Below, one piece after another: positions 25,296 through 37,440 of a DNA stretch of 64,000 nucleotides; within the stretch, counting starts at the first letter, position 1; each line of letters starts with the position of its first letter. The stretch covers positions 118,560,697-118,624,696 of the forward strand of contig NC_089220.1 in the NCBI RefSeq assembly GCF_963924675.1, in the 5' to 3' direction. This stretch comes from Phocoena phocoena (Eukaryota; Chordata; Mammalia; Artiodactyla; Phocoenidae). The notes under the pieces were generated by a model. That model searched no databases and had not been told where the DNA came from. It saw only the letters and a program-made list of their open reading frames with translations. The position numbers and the translations under genes are program-made.

Positions 25296-25444
25296 GGTCG
25301 ATAGGATTTTGAATGGCAGCTTTGAGCAAAAGAGACATTATTTGCTGCAAAATGCCAAATGATTTATTTAGGAATTCCACACTTATGTGATAGGAAACCC
25401 AGTGTTTTGCCTTCACAGATATTTACCATCTGTGAAGGTGTGGA

Positions 25445-25485
25445 TGTGCGCACATGTGTGTGCGCACACACACACGTATATATAC
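25445..25485. repeat. Imperfect alternating purine-pyrimidine tract
   Basis: A tract of GTGCGCACATGTGTGTGCGCAC type followed by a short CA and TA run. It is self-complementary in part. Confidence 0.7.
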
Positions 25486-26754
25486 CTCTCCCATTCACAC
25501 CCTGCCAGCCCCCAACCCATAAACTACAGTGGTTTGCATTTGACAAATGGCATGGTTTGAGTTTCCAAAAGAGAATGAAAGCTATTTCAATAAGATGTGC
25601 CCCAGCATGGGTTCCATGGTTGGCTATCTGCATTCAGAGCCTTTGGGCTTAAGCCTTGTATCAGTAGGAATCTGGCTATGAGAGGCATAGAATGCAGGCA
25701 TATCAAATTTGCACAAAACTAGGAAGGATAGGCTGTTTTTAGAGTGATAGAAATAGGACTGATAAAGATCTCAGTGGACTGGCATTTAGGTTGAAAAAAA
25801 TCAGCTACAGGATGCAGGGTGTGGTGGTAACCTAGCTTTTCTGTTGCATCAGTGAAAAAGACTCAAGATTGGAGGAAAGACCTATAGGTTTTAGATGACT
25901 ATGAACTTAGTATGTCTGGAGTGAAACATGACTTCTGAAAAAAACTGATGTCATATCATATAGTTGAATGGTGTCTAGAACAAGAGAATGACAGTCCCTC
26001 TGCAGAATAGAGAGTAGCCTGATGGGTAAAGAGAATGTAAATCATGCAAAATAAGAAATAAATGGAGAAACTGGGACTCAATATACATGAGAACTGTTTT
26101 TAAATTTCTCAATGGTTCTCCTAGGGACAGGGGAACAAACCTGTTCTGATTGCATAGAGGAATAAGAAGACCAATGACCAGTGGGTCAGTGGAGATTGAT
26201 AGGGCTAGGAGCAGGGACAGACATTGACATAAACATAATAAATAATTAGAACTGTCTAAAATTGGAAAGGTCTGCCTTGGCGAATGGTTGGTGGAGACCC
26301 TGTGGCTGAGGGTGTCAGACCCATATTGAGAAATCCCTACATTATCTGGGAGGATGAACCAGTTAATGATCTAATCATGGAGCTTTCCACTCTGAGAATC
26401 TCTGATTTTCTGTACTTCAGGTTCCTCCCTCTACTATTTTATGATGATGCTTATAGTGGTGCTGTCATTTTTTACCTCAACTTTCATTGCTTAACTATTT
26501 TCTCATTGACATCAGTATGCCTGATTCCATCTCCTTTTTCATTGTTTTTTGTTCGTTGGTTTTTTGGTTTTGTTTTTGTCTGTTTTGTTCCCTGGTCCTT
26601 GCTTGTATTCCAGATAGATGGCTTTACTTGAATAACTTCATGATCATAAATAAATTAGGCCTACAGAATCAAAGAATCTGAGAATAAAAAGAGGCCTTAG
26701 AGAGTAATCATTGCAACCTCCTACTAAGAAAGATACAGTGATGTTGGGATAAGT
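25486..26754. other. Unassigned intronic sequence
   Basis: No family confidently recognised, although 25680-26280 has the texture of an old LINE or LTR. A 115-codon open frame at 26284-26631 is hydrophobic by composition and matches nothing that I recognise. Confidence 0.45.
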
Positions 26755-26945
26755 CACTAAACGTGGAATCAGATGTCTTGAATTTGAGAAGCTGCTTCAT
26801 CATTTACTGACTTCACAATCTTGTGCGTGTTGTTTTACCTTTCTGAGCCTCTGTTTTCTCAGTTGCAAAATAGGGATAATAATAGATATATTAGAGGGTT
26901 GCTGTAAACACTTAATGAGTTAAATGCTTATAAAGGTACCTCTCT
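26755..26945 (+). repeat. MIR SINE
   Basis: Contains 'gtggaatcagatgtcttgaa', 'ctttctgagcctctgttttc' and 'gcaaaatagggataataata'. Confidence 0.75.
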
Positions 26946-26989
26946 CACCATCTTACTTCCAATAGACTCAATAAATATTAAAGCCAAAT

Positions 26990-27090
26990 GCCGTTATTTT
27001 ATGCATAAAGAATTGGAGACACATAGATCATGTTGGTAATAATGGCTAAGCTAGAATGAGACCCTGGCTTACTAGCTCCCAGCACAGTAA
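26990..27090 (-). repeat. MIR SINE fragment
   Basis: Short reversed MIR text ('taaagaattggagacacata' and 'gctaagctagaatgagaccc'). Confidence 0.5.
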
Positions 27091-27127
27091 CGTCAGCATA
27101 CCAATACTGCTTTGTAAATGCCTCTAG

Positions 27128-27440
27128 AACCTACTCATTCTTTCATTCCACAAATATTTAGAAGCACCAAGTAGGTAGTTGGCACTGGAATTACAGAGAC
27201 AAATAGCTTACAGTCTAGTAGAAAAGACAGATAACAGACGTTTAAAATTCATTGCAGTTAGTACTGCAATAAAGCAGAGTGTGCCCAGGGTGTTTGGGGA
27301 CTTTAGTGAGACACATAACTTAAACTGGCAGGTGGGGAAAATAGAAGACATATCCCATAGACTGCAGCAACTGAACTAGGAATAAGAGGTGAAGAAGAAG
27401 TAGGATATTGCATAGAGAAGGGGATAACATGCAAAATTCC
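27128..27440 (-). repeat. L2 LINE 3' end, antisense
   Basis: Starts with the inverted L2 terminus 'cattctttcattccacaaat', then 'tagcttacagtctagtagaa' and further degenerate L2 text. Confidence 0.65.
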
Positions 27441-27759
27441 TTTCTTCCTTTTACTCACTTTACAAATTCATCCAGGGTGACTACATACTGTACATTTTTG
27501 TTTTTTAAGTGCTGGGGGGGTTATGTTTTTATTCATTTTCTTTCCATTTATTTTTTATTTTTTAATTTTTTTATACATCAGGTTCTTATTAGTTATCCAT
27601 TTTATACACATCAGTGTATACATGTCAATCACAATCTCCCAATTCATCACACCACCACCCCCACCTCCCCACTGCTTTCCCCCTTGGTGTCCATACATTT
27701 TTTCTCTGCATCTGTGTCTCAACTTCTGCCCTTCAAACCAGTTCATCTGTACCATTTTT

Positions 27760-30700
27760 CTAGGTTCCACATATATATGTTAATATACGATATTTGTTTT
27801 TCTCTTTCTGACTTACTTCACTCTGTATGACAGTCTCTAGATCCATACATGTCTCTACAAATTACCCAATTTTGTTCCTTTTTATAGCTGAGTAATATTC
27901 CATTGTATATATGTACCACATCTTCTTTCTCCATTCATCTGTCAATGGGCATTTAGGTTGCTTCCATGACCTGGCTATTGTAAATAATGCTGCAATGAAC
28001 ATTGGGGTGCATGTGTCTTTTTGAATTATGGTTTTCTCTGGGTATATGCCCAGCAGTGGGATTGCTGGGTCATATGGTAATTCTATTTTTAGTTTTTTAA
28101 GGAACCTCCATACTGTTCTCCATAGTGGCTGTATCAATTTACATTCCCACCAACAGTACAAGAGGGTTCCCTTTTCTCCACACCTCTATGGCATTTGTTG
28201 TTTGTAGATTTTCTGATGATGCCCATTCTAACTGGTTTGAGGTGATACCTCATTGTAGTTTCGATTTGGAATTCTCTAATAATTAGTGATGTTGAGCAGC
28301 TTTTCATGTGCTTCTTGGCCATCTGTATGTCTTTGGAGAAATGTCTATTTAAGTCTTCTGCCCATTTTTGGATTGGGTTGTTTGTTTTTTTAATATTGAG
28401 CTGTATGAGCTGTTTATATATTTTGGAGATTGATCCTTTGCCCGTTGATGCGTTTGCAAATATTTTCTCCTGTTCTGAGGGCTGTCTTTTCGTCTTGTTT
28501 GTAGTTTTCTTTGCTGTGCAAAAACTTTGAAGTTTCACTAGGTCCCATTTGTTTATTTTTGTTTTTATTTCCATTACTCTAGGAAGTGGATCAAAAAAGA
28601 TCTTGCTGTGATTTATGTCAAAGAGTGTTCTTCCTGTGTTTTCCTCTAAGAGTTCTATAGTGTCCAGTCTTACATTTAGGTCTCTAATCCATTTTGAGTT
28701 TATTTTTGTGTATGGTGTTAGGGAGTGTTCTAATTTCATTCTTTTACATGTAGCTGTCCAGTTCTCCCAGCACCACTTATTGAAGAGACTGTCTTTTCTC
28801 CATTGTATATCCTTGCCTCCATTGTTATAGATTAGTTGACCATAGGTGCATGGGTTTATCTCTGGGCTCTCTATCCTGTTCCATTGATCTGTATTTCTGT
28901 TTTTGTGCCAGTATCATATTGTCTTGATTACTGTAGCTTTGTAGTATAGTTTGAAGTCAGGGAGCCTGATTCCTCCAGCTCCGTTTTTTTCCATCAAGAC
29001 TGCTTTGGCTGTTCAGGGTCTTTTGTGTCTCCAGACAAATTTTAAGATTTTTTGTTCTAGTTCTGTAAAAAATGCCTTTGGTAATTTGATAGGGATTGCA
29101 TTGACTCTGTAGATTGCTTTGAGTAGTATAGTCATTTTCACAATATTGATTCTTCCAATCCAAGAACATGGTATATCTCTCCATCTGTTTGTGTCATCTT
29201 TAAGTTCTTTCATCAGTGTCTTACAGTTTTCTGCATACAGGTCTTTTGTCTCCCTAGGTAGGTTTATTCCTAGGTATTCTATTCTTTGTGTTGCAATGGT
29301 AAATGAGAGTGTTTCCTCAATTTCTCTTTCAGATTTTTCATCATTAGTGTATAGGAAAGCAAGAGATTTCTGTGCATTAATTTTGTATCCTGCAACTTTA
29401 CCAAATTCATTGATTAGCTCTAGTCGTTTTCTGGTGGCATCTTTAGGATTCTCTATGTATAGTATCATGTCATCTGCAAGCAGTGACAGTTTTACTTCTT
29501 TTTCAATTTGTATTCCTTTTATTTCTTTTTCTTCTCTGATTGCTGTGGCTAAGACTTCCAAAACTGTGTTGAATAATAGTGGTGAGAGTGGACATCCTTC
29601 TCTTTTGCCTGATCTTAGAGGAAATGCTTTCAGTTTTTCACCATTGAGAATGATGTTTGCTGTGGTTTTGTCATATATGGCCTTTATTATGTTGCAGTAG
29701 GTTCCCTCTATGCCCACTTGCTGGATAGTTTTTATCATACATCGGTGTTGAATTTTGTCAGAAGCTTTTTCTGCACCTATTGAGATGATCATATGGTTTT
29801 TATTCTTCAGTTTGTTAATATGGTGTATCACATTGATTGATTTGCGTATACTGAAGAATCCTTGCATCCCTGGGTTAAATCCCACTTGATCATGGTGTGT
29901 GATCCTTTTAATGTGTTGTTGAATTCTGTTTGCTAGTATTTTGTTGAGGATTTTTGCATCTATATTCATCAGTGATATTGGTCTGTAATTCTTTCTTTTT
30001 TTTTTTGTAGTATCTTTGTCTGGTTTTGGTATCAGGGTAATGGTGGCCTCAGAGAATGAGTTTGGGAGTGTTCCTGCCTCTGTAATTTTTTGGAAGAGTT
30101 TGAGAAGGATAGGTGTTAGCTCTTCTCTAAATGTTTGATAGAATTCACCTGTGAAGCCATCTGGTCCTGGAATTTTGTTTGTTGGAAGATTTTTAATCAC
30201 AGTTTCAATTTCATTACTTGTGATTGGTTTGTTTGTATTTTCTATTTCTTCCTGGTTCAGACTTGGAAGGTTATATACCTTTCCAGGAATTTGTTCATTT
30301 CTTCCAGGTTGTCCATTTTATTGGCATAGAGTTGCTTGTAGTAGTCTCTTAGGATGCTTTGTATTTCTGCGGTGTCTGTTGTAATTTCTCCTTTTTCATT
30401 TCTAATTTTAATGATTTGAGTCCTCTCTTTTTCTCAATGAGTCTGGCTAATGGTTTATCAATTTTGTTTATCTTCTCAAAGAACCAGCTTTTAGTTTTAT
30501 TGATCTTTGCTATTGTTTTCTTTGTTTCTATTTCATTTATTTCTGCTCTGATCTTTATGATTTCTTTCCTTCTACTAACTTTGGGTTTTGTTTGTTCTTC
30601 TTTCTCTAGTTCTTTTAGGTATACAGTTAGATTGTTTATTTGAGATGTTTGTTGTTTCTTGAGGTAGGATTGTATTGCTATAAGCTTCCCTCTTAAAACT

Positions 30701-31575
30701 GCTTTTGCTGTATCCCATAAGTTTTGGATTGTCATGTTTTCATTGTCATTTGTCTCTAGGTATTTTTTGATTTCTTCTTTGATTTCTTCAGTGATCTCTT
30801 GGTTATTTAGTAACGTATTGTTTAGCCTCCACGTGTCTGTGTTTTTTACGTTTTCTTCCCTGTAATTGATTTCTAATCTCATAGCGTTGTGGTCAGAAAG
30901 GATGCTTGATATGACTTCAATTTTCTTAAATTTGCTGAGGCTTGATTTGTGATCCAAGATATGATCAATCCTGGAGAATGTTCTGTGCACACTTGAGAAG
31001 AAAGTGTAATCTGCTGTTTTTGGATGGAATGTCCTATAAATATCAATTAAATCTATCTGGTCTGTTGTGTCATTTAAAACTTGTGTTTCCTGATTAATAT
31101 TCATTTTGGATGATCTGTCCATTGGTGTAAGTGAGGTGTTAAAGTCCCACACTATTATTGTGTTACTGTCAATTTCCTCTTTTATAGCTGTTAGCAGTTG
31201 CCTTATGTATTGAGGTGCTCCTATGTTGGGTTCATACATATTTATAATTGTTATATCTTCTTCTTGGATTGATCCCTTGATCATTATGTAGTGTCCTTCC
31301 TTGTCTCATGTAACATTCTTTATTTTAAAGTCTATTTTATCTGATATGAGTATTGCTACTCCAGCTTTCTTTTGATTTCCATTTGCATAGAATATGTTTT
31401 TCCATCCCCTCACTTTCAGTGTGTATGTGTCCCTAGGTCTGAAGTGGGTCTCTTATAGACAGCATATAAATGGTTCTTGTTTTTGTATCCATTCAGCGAG
31501 CCTGTGTCTTTTGCTTGGAGCATTTAATCCATTCATGTTTAAGGTAATTATCAATATGTATGTTCCTATCACCAT
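27760..31575 (-). pseudogene. L1 ORF2 (endonuclease and reverse transcriptase), inactivated
   Basis: The 3816-bp span matches the usual ORF2 length of about 1275 codons. Seen in order: an N-terminal endonuclease ('LNMNGLNAP', 'SRIDHIL', '[11 protein letters not shown]'), reverse transcriptase (29013-30200, '[17 protein letters not shown]', '[10 protein letters not shown]') and a cysteine-containing C-terminal region (27862-28161). Two in-frame stops fall in the endonuclease, at 31453-31455 and 31306-31308. A frameshift lies near 30425, and a stop ends the RT frame at about 29013. Another stop near 27863 precedes the expected terminator at 27760-27762. The RT motif that normally reads I-D-A-E-K-A-F-D is I-G-A-E-K-A-S-D, which loses a catalytic aspartate. 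The F/Y-A-D-D motif reads L-A-D-D. It cannot make active enzyme. Confidence 0.88.
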
Positions 31576-31633
31576 TTTCTTAATTGTTTTGGGTTTGGTT
31601 TTGTAGGTCCTTTTGTTCTCTTGTGTTTCCCAC

Positions 31634-32516
31634 TTAGTGAAGTTCCATTAGCATTTGTTGTAGAGCTGGTTTGGTGGTGCTGAATTCTCTTAGCTTCTGC
31701 TTGTCTGTAAAGCTTTTGATTTCTCCATCAAATCTGAATGAGATGCTTGCCAGGTAGAGTAATCTTGGTTGTAATTCTTCCCTTTCATCACTTTAAATAT
31801 TTCATGCCACTCCCTTCTGGCTTGTAGAGTTTCTGCTGAGAAATCAGCTGTTAACCTTATGGGAGTTCCCTTGTATGTTATTTGTCGTTTTTCCCTTGCT
31901 GCTTTCAATAATTTTTCTTTGGCTTTAATTTTTGCCAATTTGTTTACTATGTGTCTTAGCATGTTTCTCCTTGGGTTTATCCTGTATGGGACTCTCTGCA
32001 CTTCCTGGACTTGGGTGGCTATTTCCTTTCCAATGTTAGGGAAGTTTTTGACTATAATCTCTTCAAATATTTTCTTTGGTCCTTTCTCTCTCTCTTCTCC
32101 TTCTGGGACCCCTATGATGAGAATGTTGTTGAGTTTAATGTTGTCCCAGAGGTGTCTTAGGCTGTCTTCATTTCTTTTCATTCTTTTTCCTTTATTTTGT
32201 TCCGCAGCAGTGAATTCCACCATTCTGTCTTCCAGGTCACTTATCCATTCTTCTGCCTCAGTTATTCTGCTATTGATTCCTTCTAGTGTATTTTTCATTT
32301 CAGTTATTGTATTGTTCATCTCTGTTTGTTTCTTCTTTAAACATTTCTTGCATCTTCTCCATCTTTGCCTCCATTCTTATTCCGAGGTCCTGAATCATCT
32401 TCACTATTATTCTGAATTTTTTTTCTGGAAGGTTGCCTATCTCCACTTCATTTAGTTGTTTTTCTGGGATTTTTATCTTGTTCCTTCATCTGGTGCATAG
32501 CCCTCTGCCTTTTCAT
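31634..32516 (-). pseudogene. L1 ORF1 (RNA-binding chaperone protein), frameshifted
   Basis: The ATG is at 32514-32516 on the minus strand (M-K-R-Q-R-A-M). The stop that fits the family is at 31634-31636, giving about 294 codons. The clearest open part (31690-32319) contains the end of the coiled coil ('NSRITEAEEWISDLEDR'), the RRM-like core ('NILIIGVPEGEE') and the C-terminal domain ('TYKGTPIRLTADFS'). One extra base shortly after the start, in an A-run near 32480, and another shift near 31770 break the frame. ORF1 normally coats L1 RNA; this copy is decayed. Confidence 0.8.
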
Positions 32517-33004
32517 CTTGTCTGTCTTTCTGTGAATGTCATGTTTTTATTCTTTCTTTCCTTTCTTTCTTTGGCTGCATCAGGTCTCAGTTGTGGCATT
32601 CACAATCCTCGTTGAGTCATGCGGGATGTTTCGTTGCAGTGCACGTGATTCTCTCTAGTTGTGGTGTGCAGGCTTTTCTCTCTCTAATTGTGCTGCACAG
32701 GCTCCAGGGTGCATGGGCTCTGTAGTTTGCAGCACTCGGGCTCTCTTGTTGAGGCGCACAAGCTCAGTAGTTGTGGCACATGGGCTAAGTTGCCACACGG
32801 CATGTGGGATCCTAGTTCCCTGACCAGGGATCAAACCCACGTCCCCTGCAGTTGAAAGGCAGATTTTTTACCACTGGACCACCAGAGAAGTCCCTTAAGT
32901 GCTGGTTTTATTATTAACTTAGAACTTCTGAATATGTTACAATAATTGGGTTTTTAAAATTGAAAATCAGTATCTAGGTGCATTAAACAAGATATTTTTT
33001 TTAA

Positions 33005-33495
33005 CACCTCCTACATAGCCAGTGTTGTTTTAGGCACCAGAATCAGAGAATTGAACAAAACAAAATCTTGCCCTCATGGAGCTTATATTCTAGCTTGGAG
33101 AGAGAGGAAATACATACTAGTTTAGACCATTGCAATGGGAGAAAAATAAAGCTGAGCAAACAGGAAAGGGAAGTGGGTTTGGGGGAGAAGAATGTAACTT
33201 TTAAAGAGATAGTCTGGAAAAGCTTATGGATAAGATGGCATTTGAATAGAGACCTAGAGGAAGAGGGGGAATGAATCATGAGGATACCTGGGAGAAGTGT
33301 ATTTAGGCAGAGGAAATAGCACAGCAAGAGCAAGAGCCATACAGACAAAAGTGTAATACATGAATTCAGAGAGGTAATTGGGGAAGTAGATCAGGAAGGG
33401 CCTCTTTGGCCATTATGCGGTTTTGGACTTTAGCTTTGCAAGAGATAAGAAGCCAGGGATTCTTTTGAGCAGAAAAATAATATAATTCAACATTA
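33005..33495 (-). repeat. L2 LINE 3' portion, antisense
   Basis: Clear reversed L2 text: 'gccctcatggagcttatatt', 'ggcagaggaaatagcacagc', 'gaagggcctctttggccatt' and 'gttttggactttagctttgc'. Confidence 0.75.
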
Positions 33496-34777
33496 GTAAC
33501 AAAGAAATTTCCAAGCATCAAGACCACTAAGGCATGCACTATAGAGCTTTCTGAAATTATATTATTTAGGATTTTGGAAAATGTATAAACAGAGTCTGAA
33601 AGGCATAAATATATTAAAAAGGGTAATAATATTTGGGATAAAATGCAACATTCTCTTTAATATTGTCTTGATGTTGTTTGTGAAAGTTAAAAAAGATAAT
33701 GTTGAAAACTATTAGCCATTCATATGTAATTTCTTTTCATGCTTTCAAGCCAAGTAAATCATCAGGGTAAATATCATTCATGAGTTCTATTTTTATACAT
33801 AATACAACATGAGCATAGATGTTTTATAAAATGTCAATGGTGAAATGACTGTTGTAGTCTGAAGACAGTTTAGCTAAGGAAATAAAATGGTGCCAGCAAT
33901 GTGGAAACCTGTGTCTGATGCTGGAGCCCTTCCACATTTTTTTGCCTTTTTTTCCCCTATTCTCTGACATTGACTTGACAGGAGCTTTCTAAACAATCTC
34001 CTGTTGGTTCTCAGTGAGTTTAGTTCATATTCTGACCATTGTGAACACACTCTACAACTTAAAAATACTTAAGCCCAACTTCACAATACTGAAAATTAGT
34101 TGGATAGAATTACCACTGATTACCAAGTTAATTTTCTCTCTCATGGAATCATGTTACAGATGGATAGATTTATACTACTAATAAAAGCATCTTTCTGGAT
34201 TGCAAAAAAGAATGTAGAAAGTTTTCACAACTACTTTGGTGGTGGGAGGTAGTGGGGGAAAGAAAGAGTGTGAGCTCGTCTTTTAAAAGTGATAATGACT
34301 TTTAATTTAATTTTGCTAAAACACTTTGCCTCAGAGCTTAGCCCTATAGATATTGGGTTTCTCCTTGGAGTAGGTTTAGAGAAGTAGCACAGTACTTATT
34401 CTAGCCCTGATGGTTTCTTCATTCTCAGGAAAGTCTCTTTCTCCTCTAGACCATTATTTCCTCAAATATAAAATGAAAAAAATTGATGCTAAGTTTCTTT
34501 CTTGATCTAAAACTATATGAAATATCTGCAAATTTTGAGAAAGCCAAATATTTTTTGAGAGGAAGGAGAAATTTTATAAATAAGAGTATTATATGAAATT
34601 ACTTATAGTCTGCTGCTACTATAAGAGTAAGTTAATAACCACACCAGTGTATTCTAAAGAAATATACTAAAGGAAATACCTTGCATCCATTGAAGAGAAA
34701 TTGTGGTTTTTAGATTTCTGCCTCAGGAGTGACAGATTCAGAAGAGACAAAAGCTACATAGCTCTGTTTTTTCCCAG
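33496..34777. other. Unassigned intronic sequence
   Basis: AT-rich with no recognised repeat family. Ends at the acceptor-like tract described in the next entry. Confidence 0.5.
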
Positions 34778-34896
34778 GCCAGGCCTGGTACGTACCAGCA
34801 GGTGGTAGTTACAAGCACTGCTGCATGCTGGGAAGGCAACCTTCCCCTGCCCTCCACAGACCACCCACCCTAGGATGGAATGTGTTCCAGACTCAG
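34778..34896 (+). other. Candidate cryptic exon, 119 bp
   Basis: A pyrimidine tract and acceptor ('gctctgttttttcccag') end at 34777, and a strong donor ('actcag|gtaagc') begins at 34897. The bracketed 119 bp is GC-rich against an AT-rich background. The frame that would end in phase 0 is open for 39 codons, but the product resembles no protein that I know. Because 119 is not a multiple of 3, inclusion between the neighbouring SCAPER exons would shift the reading frame. It could be a poison exon, an exon of an unannotated transcript, or chance. Confidence 0.25.
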
Positions 34897-36060
34897 GTAA
34901 GCCAGGTGTGCAATAGACAGCGGATGGGGGGGAAGGGAGGATGTTGCTTGCACACCTTTCCTGAAGGACAGGCCCCTCAACTTGCAGCGTGCCCTTGGCC
35001 CAGCAGCTGTGTTAGAAGGAAGTGCAAACTCAAGTGTTAGTCTATAAGCGTATATCAGAACTCTAGGTGTGCATTTCATCTACTAAGTGTCCCAAAAGAG
35101 CAGGCTGTTAACGAGTTACTTTACCTCTGGCAAGTAACAGTGATACCCAACTAGACAAAAGACAACAGTGCAGAGTACTGCTCTGAATAGAATATCCTTT
35201 ACAGTGTAGATACCTTCTCCTTAAAGTTTCTCTTTATCAAATCTCATTCTTGAAGACTAGAAAGAACCTTTTGTCTAACTGAAGATAAACCCCTTCATAC
35301 TTTAATTCAGTCAATTTTGAAATTCTTTCTTAGCTGAAACATCAGTTTCCTATTTAAAACATTGTGGTAAAAGGATTTTAAACCAGCAAAAGAAAAATTT
35401 GTATAGAAGGGTGAGGAGAATTTCTGTGACTGTTTGAATAAAATAATGTCCTTATGAGACAAAGACTTCACCAAAGGTTACAAGCAAAAGAAAACTCTAT
35501 TCTCAGTAGTGAAAGGATCAATATTAAATAAGGAGATTAGAGAGAAAAAAACAAATTTGGGGCAAAAATATGATGAGGTGAGGGGCTTAGACTGTTGGAA
35601 AATAGGAAACCACAGTGAGAAAATAAAAGACTGTTCAGTACAGTGAGGGACTTTAGACTGAGGTCTGAGGTCCCAGGGTTCACCATGGCAAGCTTGGCTC
35701 CTGCAAGCCACAAGTGTTCTTCATATAATTGCCAGATGGTTAGAGAATTTTTTCAATTTCTGTTTACTTTATTAAAAATTGCCAAAATGGTGTTTCTAAA
35801 ATTAAGCAGAAAGCCCCAATGAAATAGAAAAATCAAAAGTTGTCAGTTGTGGACAGAGAAAATAAGAAAAGTGTAAAAATATATCTGATTTATTTTACAT
35901 TGAGCTTATTTTGGGGGGGGCTGATGAAGAAGTAACATTTGGTCCTTGAACCACATTTATGGTTTCTGAATAATAAGTTTAGTATATTTTACCCATAATT
36001 ATTCCAACAACCTTTAAGTAAAATATTTTCATGCCCTTTGGTCAAGAATAAAGTTCAAAT
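34897..36060. other. Unassigned intronic sequence
   Basis: No recognised repeat except short homopolymers. No gene seen. Confidence 0.5.
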
Positions 36061-36075
36061 TAATTAAGAGCTTTT

Positions 36076-36285
36076 TTTTTTTTTTTTTTTTTTGTGGTAC
36101 GCGGGCCTTTCACTGTTGTGGCCTCTCCCGTTGCGGAGCACAGGCTCCGGACGCACAGGCTCAGCGGCCACGGCCCACGGGCCCAGCCGCTCCATGGCAT
36201 GTGGGATCCTCCTGGACCGGGACATAAACCCGTGTCCCCCGCATTGGCAGGCGGACTCTCAACCACTGCGCCACCAGGAAAGCCC
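36076..36285 (-). mobile_element. CHR-2-like cetacean SINE, antisense
   Basis: T-run, then 'ggtacgcgggcctttcactg' and the reversed body to 'accaggaaagccc'. A perfect 15-bp duplication 'taattaagagctttt' flanks it at 36061-36075 and 36286-36300. Confidence 0.95.
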
Positions 36286-36429
36286 TAATTAAGAGCTTTT
36301 AATGGAAGAGACATCAGAAAAGCAATGTTTGGCCCATGATCAGTTTTCACCTCCCTCCAATTGAGACAGTTGCTCCAGAATCCTCAGTAGAAGAGATGGC
36401 CAGTGGGAAGAAGTCAGTGTGGGGTAAGA

Positions 36430-36635
36430 GAAAGCACATGGGCTTCAGAGTCTGATAAACTCAAGTTCAAGTCCCAGCTCTTCTATTACCTAGCTGTGAA
36501 ACTTGGACATGTTGCTTGGTATCTCCGAACCTTGATATGTTAATCTGCAAAAATTAAATGTAATGGTATAAAGAAAATGCTTAAGTATCTGGCATAGAAG
36601 AAAAACTTAATAAATGTTAGTGTTCATCCTTTTTT
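36430..36635 (+). repeat. MIR SINE
   Basis: Forward MIR text: 'gggcttcagagtctgataaa', 'attacctagctgtgaaactt', ending 'ttaataaatgttagtgttc'. Confidence 0.75.
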
Positions 36636-36639
36636 CTTT

Positions 36640-37440
36640 GCCCCCCCGCAAATAAGTGAGGCTCATAATTTAGCTTTTTTTTTTTTTTTGATATCTTAAG
36701 GTTGTCATTTTGAGCATAAACAGTTATACTGATTTGTAGTAAATAATAATTTCAGTGCAAATAAAGATGAGTGAGTCCAGTAAAAATAACATGTCTCACA
36801 TTGCAGTGCCTTTAGCATTTTTATATCTGTTTTTTATTGTGCTTCCAGAATTAGTGTTACATTTTGCTACTGCCTACCTCTAAAATGACTACCACTTCTC
36901 TCTTTTGTATTGTTCTTTCTGTTCTACTATAAACCAGTAAACCACAGCTTTCTACACTTATTTGTAAAATCAAAGTATACAGGGTCTAAATGACCCTTAG
37001 AATAAGCGGAGCATCACTTTATTCCTTTGACCATGGATGTAGTAGATGTTCAAATGTTAGATGAGCAGGTGATGAAATAAATGACACTAATTTGGGTATC
37101 TCAGAAGTCTTTAATGTCTTTGTGATTCTCAACTATATTCTTAAAAGATGCAATTATTGGATAAAATACTTCTAGAGAAGTGAAAGATTGCTAAATGCAC
37201 ATGTATAGTGTTTTATTTGAAATACTTAATATCAGTACAAGGTTTTTGAAAAGAAAGGAATATGAAAATCTGTGATGTATGAAGAACCCTGACATTACCC
37301 AGAAATGTGTTTCTCATATTCTTTCTGTCGTTTGTAAAAGAAAAAGAAACTTGTGTCTTTAGGTGATTTATTGGGTTAATTTTTAAATATGGCCAATTGA
37401 ACACACAAGTTACATTCTCTCTCTCTGAAGGCCCCCACTA
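36640..37440. other. Unassigned intronic sequence with a T-run at about 36676-36690
   Basis: No repeat family recognised. Confidence 0.5.

Larger units (their letters stand above)
27546..32540 (-). mobile_element. L1 with both ORFs, 5' leader missing, antisense to SCAPER
   Basis: About 5.0 kb. The minus strand carries ORF1, a short spacer, ORF2, a 3' UTR of about 210 bp and an A-tail seen as T-runs at 27546-27575. The 5' end stops about 24 nt before the ORF1 start, so no 5' UTR promoter is present. The host duplication is about 21-23 bp: 'atgtttttattc' followed by TTTC-rich text, at 27523-27545 and 32541-32561. Divergence is much lower than in the other L1s here, consistent with a fairly recent cetartiodactyl or cetacean family. 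Confidence 0.9.
27516..32893 (-). mobile_element. CHR-1-like SINE split by an L1 insertion
   Basis: The SINE body is at 32562-32893 in reverse orientation, with its head at 32893 ('gggacttctctggtggtcca' on the minus strand). Its A-rich tail is separated and lies at 27516-27545. The SINE's own target duplication 'ttaagtgctgg' is found at 27505-27515 and 32894-32904, on the outer sides of the whole 5.4-kb composite. The 5-kb L1 between the two parts therefore inserted into the SINE tail. Confidence 0.85.

Noticed and set aside
25445..25485. Alternating GTGCGCAC tract as a Z-DNA or regulatory element
   Set aside because: Too short and common in mammalian introns to claim a function from sequence alone.
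28306..32455. Plus-strand open frames, including one of 198 codons and one of 193 codons
   Set aside because: They are antisense to L1 ORF1 and ORF2. The hydrophobic composition comes from reading T-rich antisense strand.
27505..32904. L1-SINE chimera produced by template switching during retrotransposition
   Set aside because: A second, inner duplication around the L1 shows two separate insertions.
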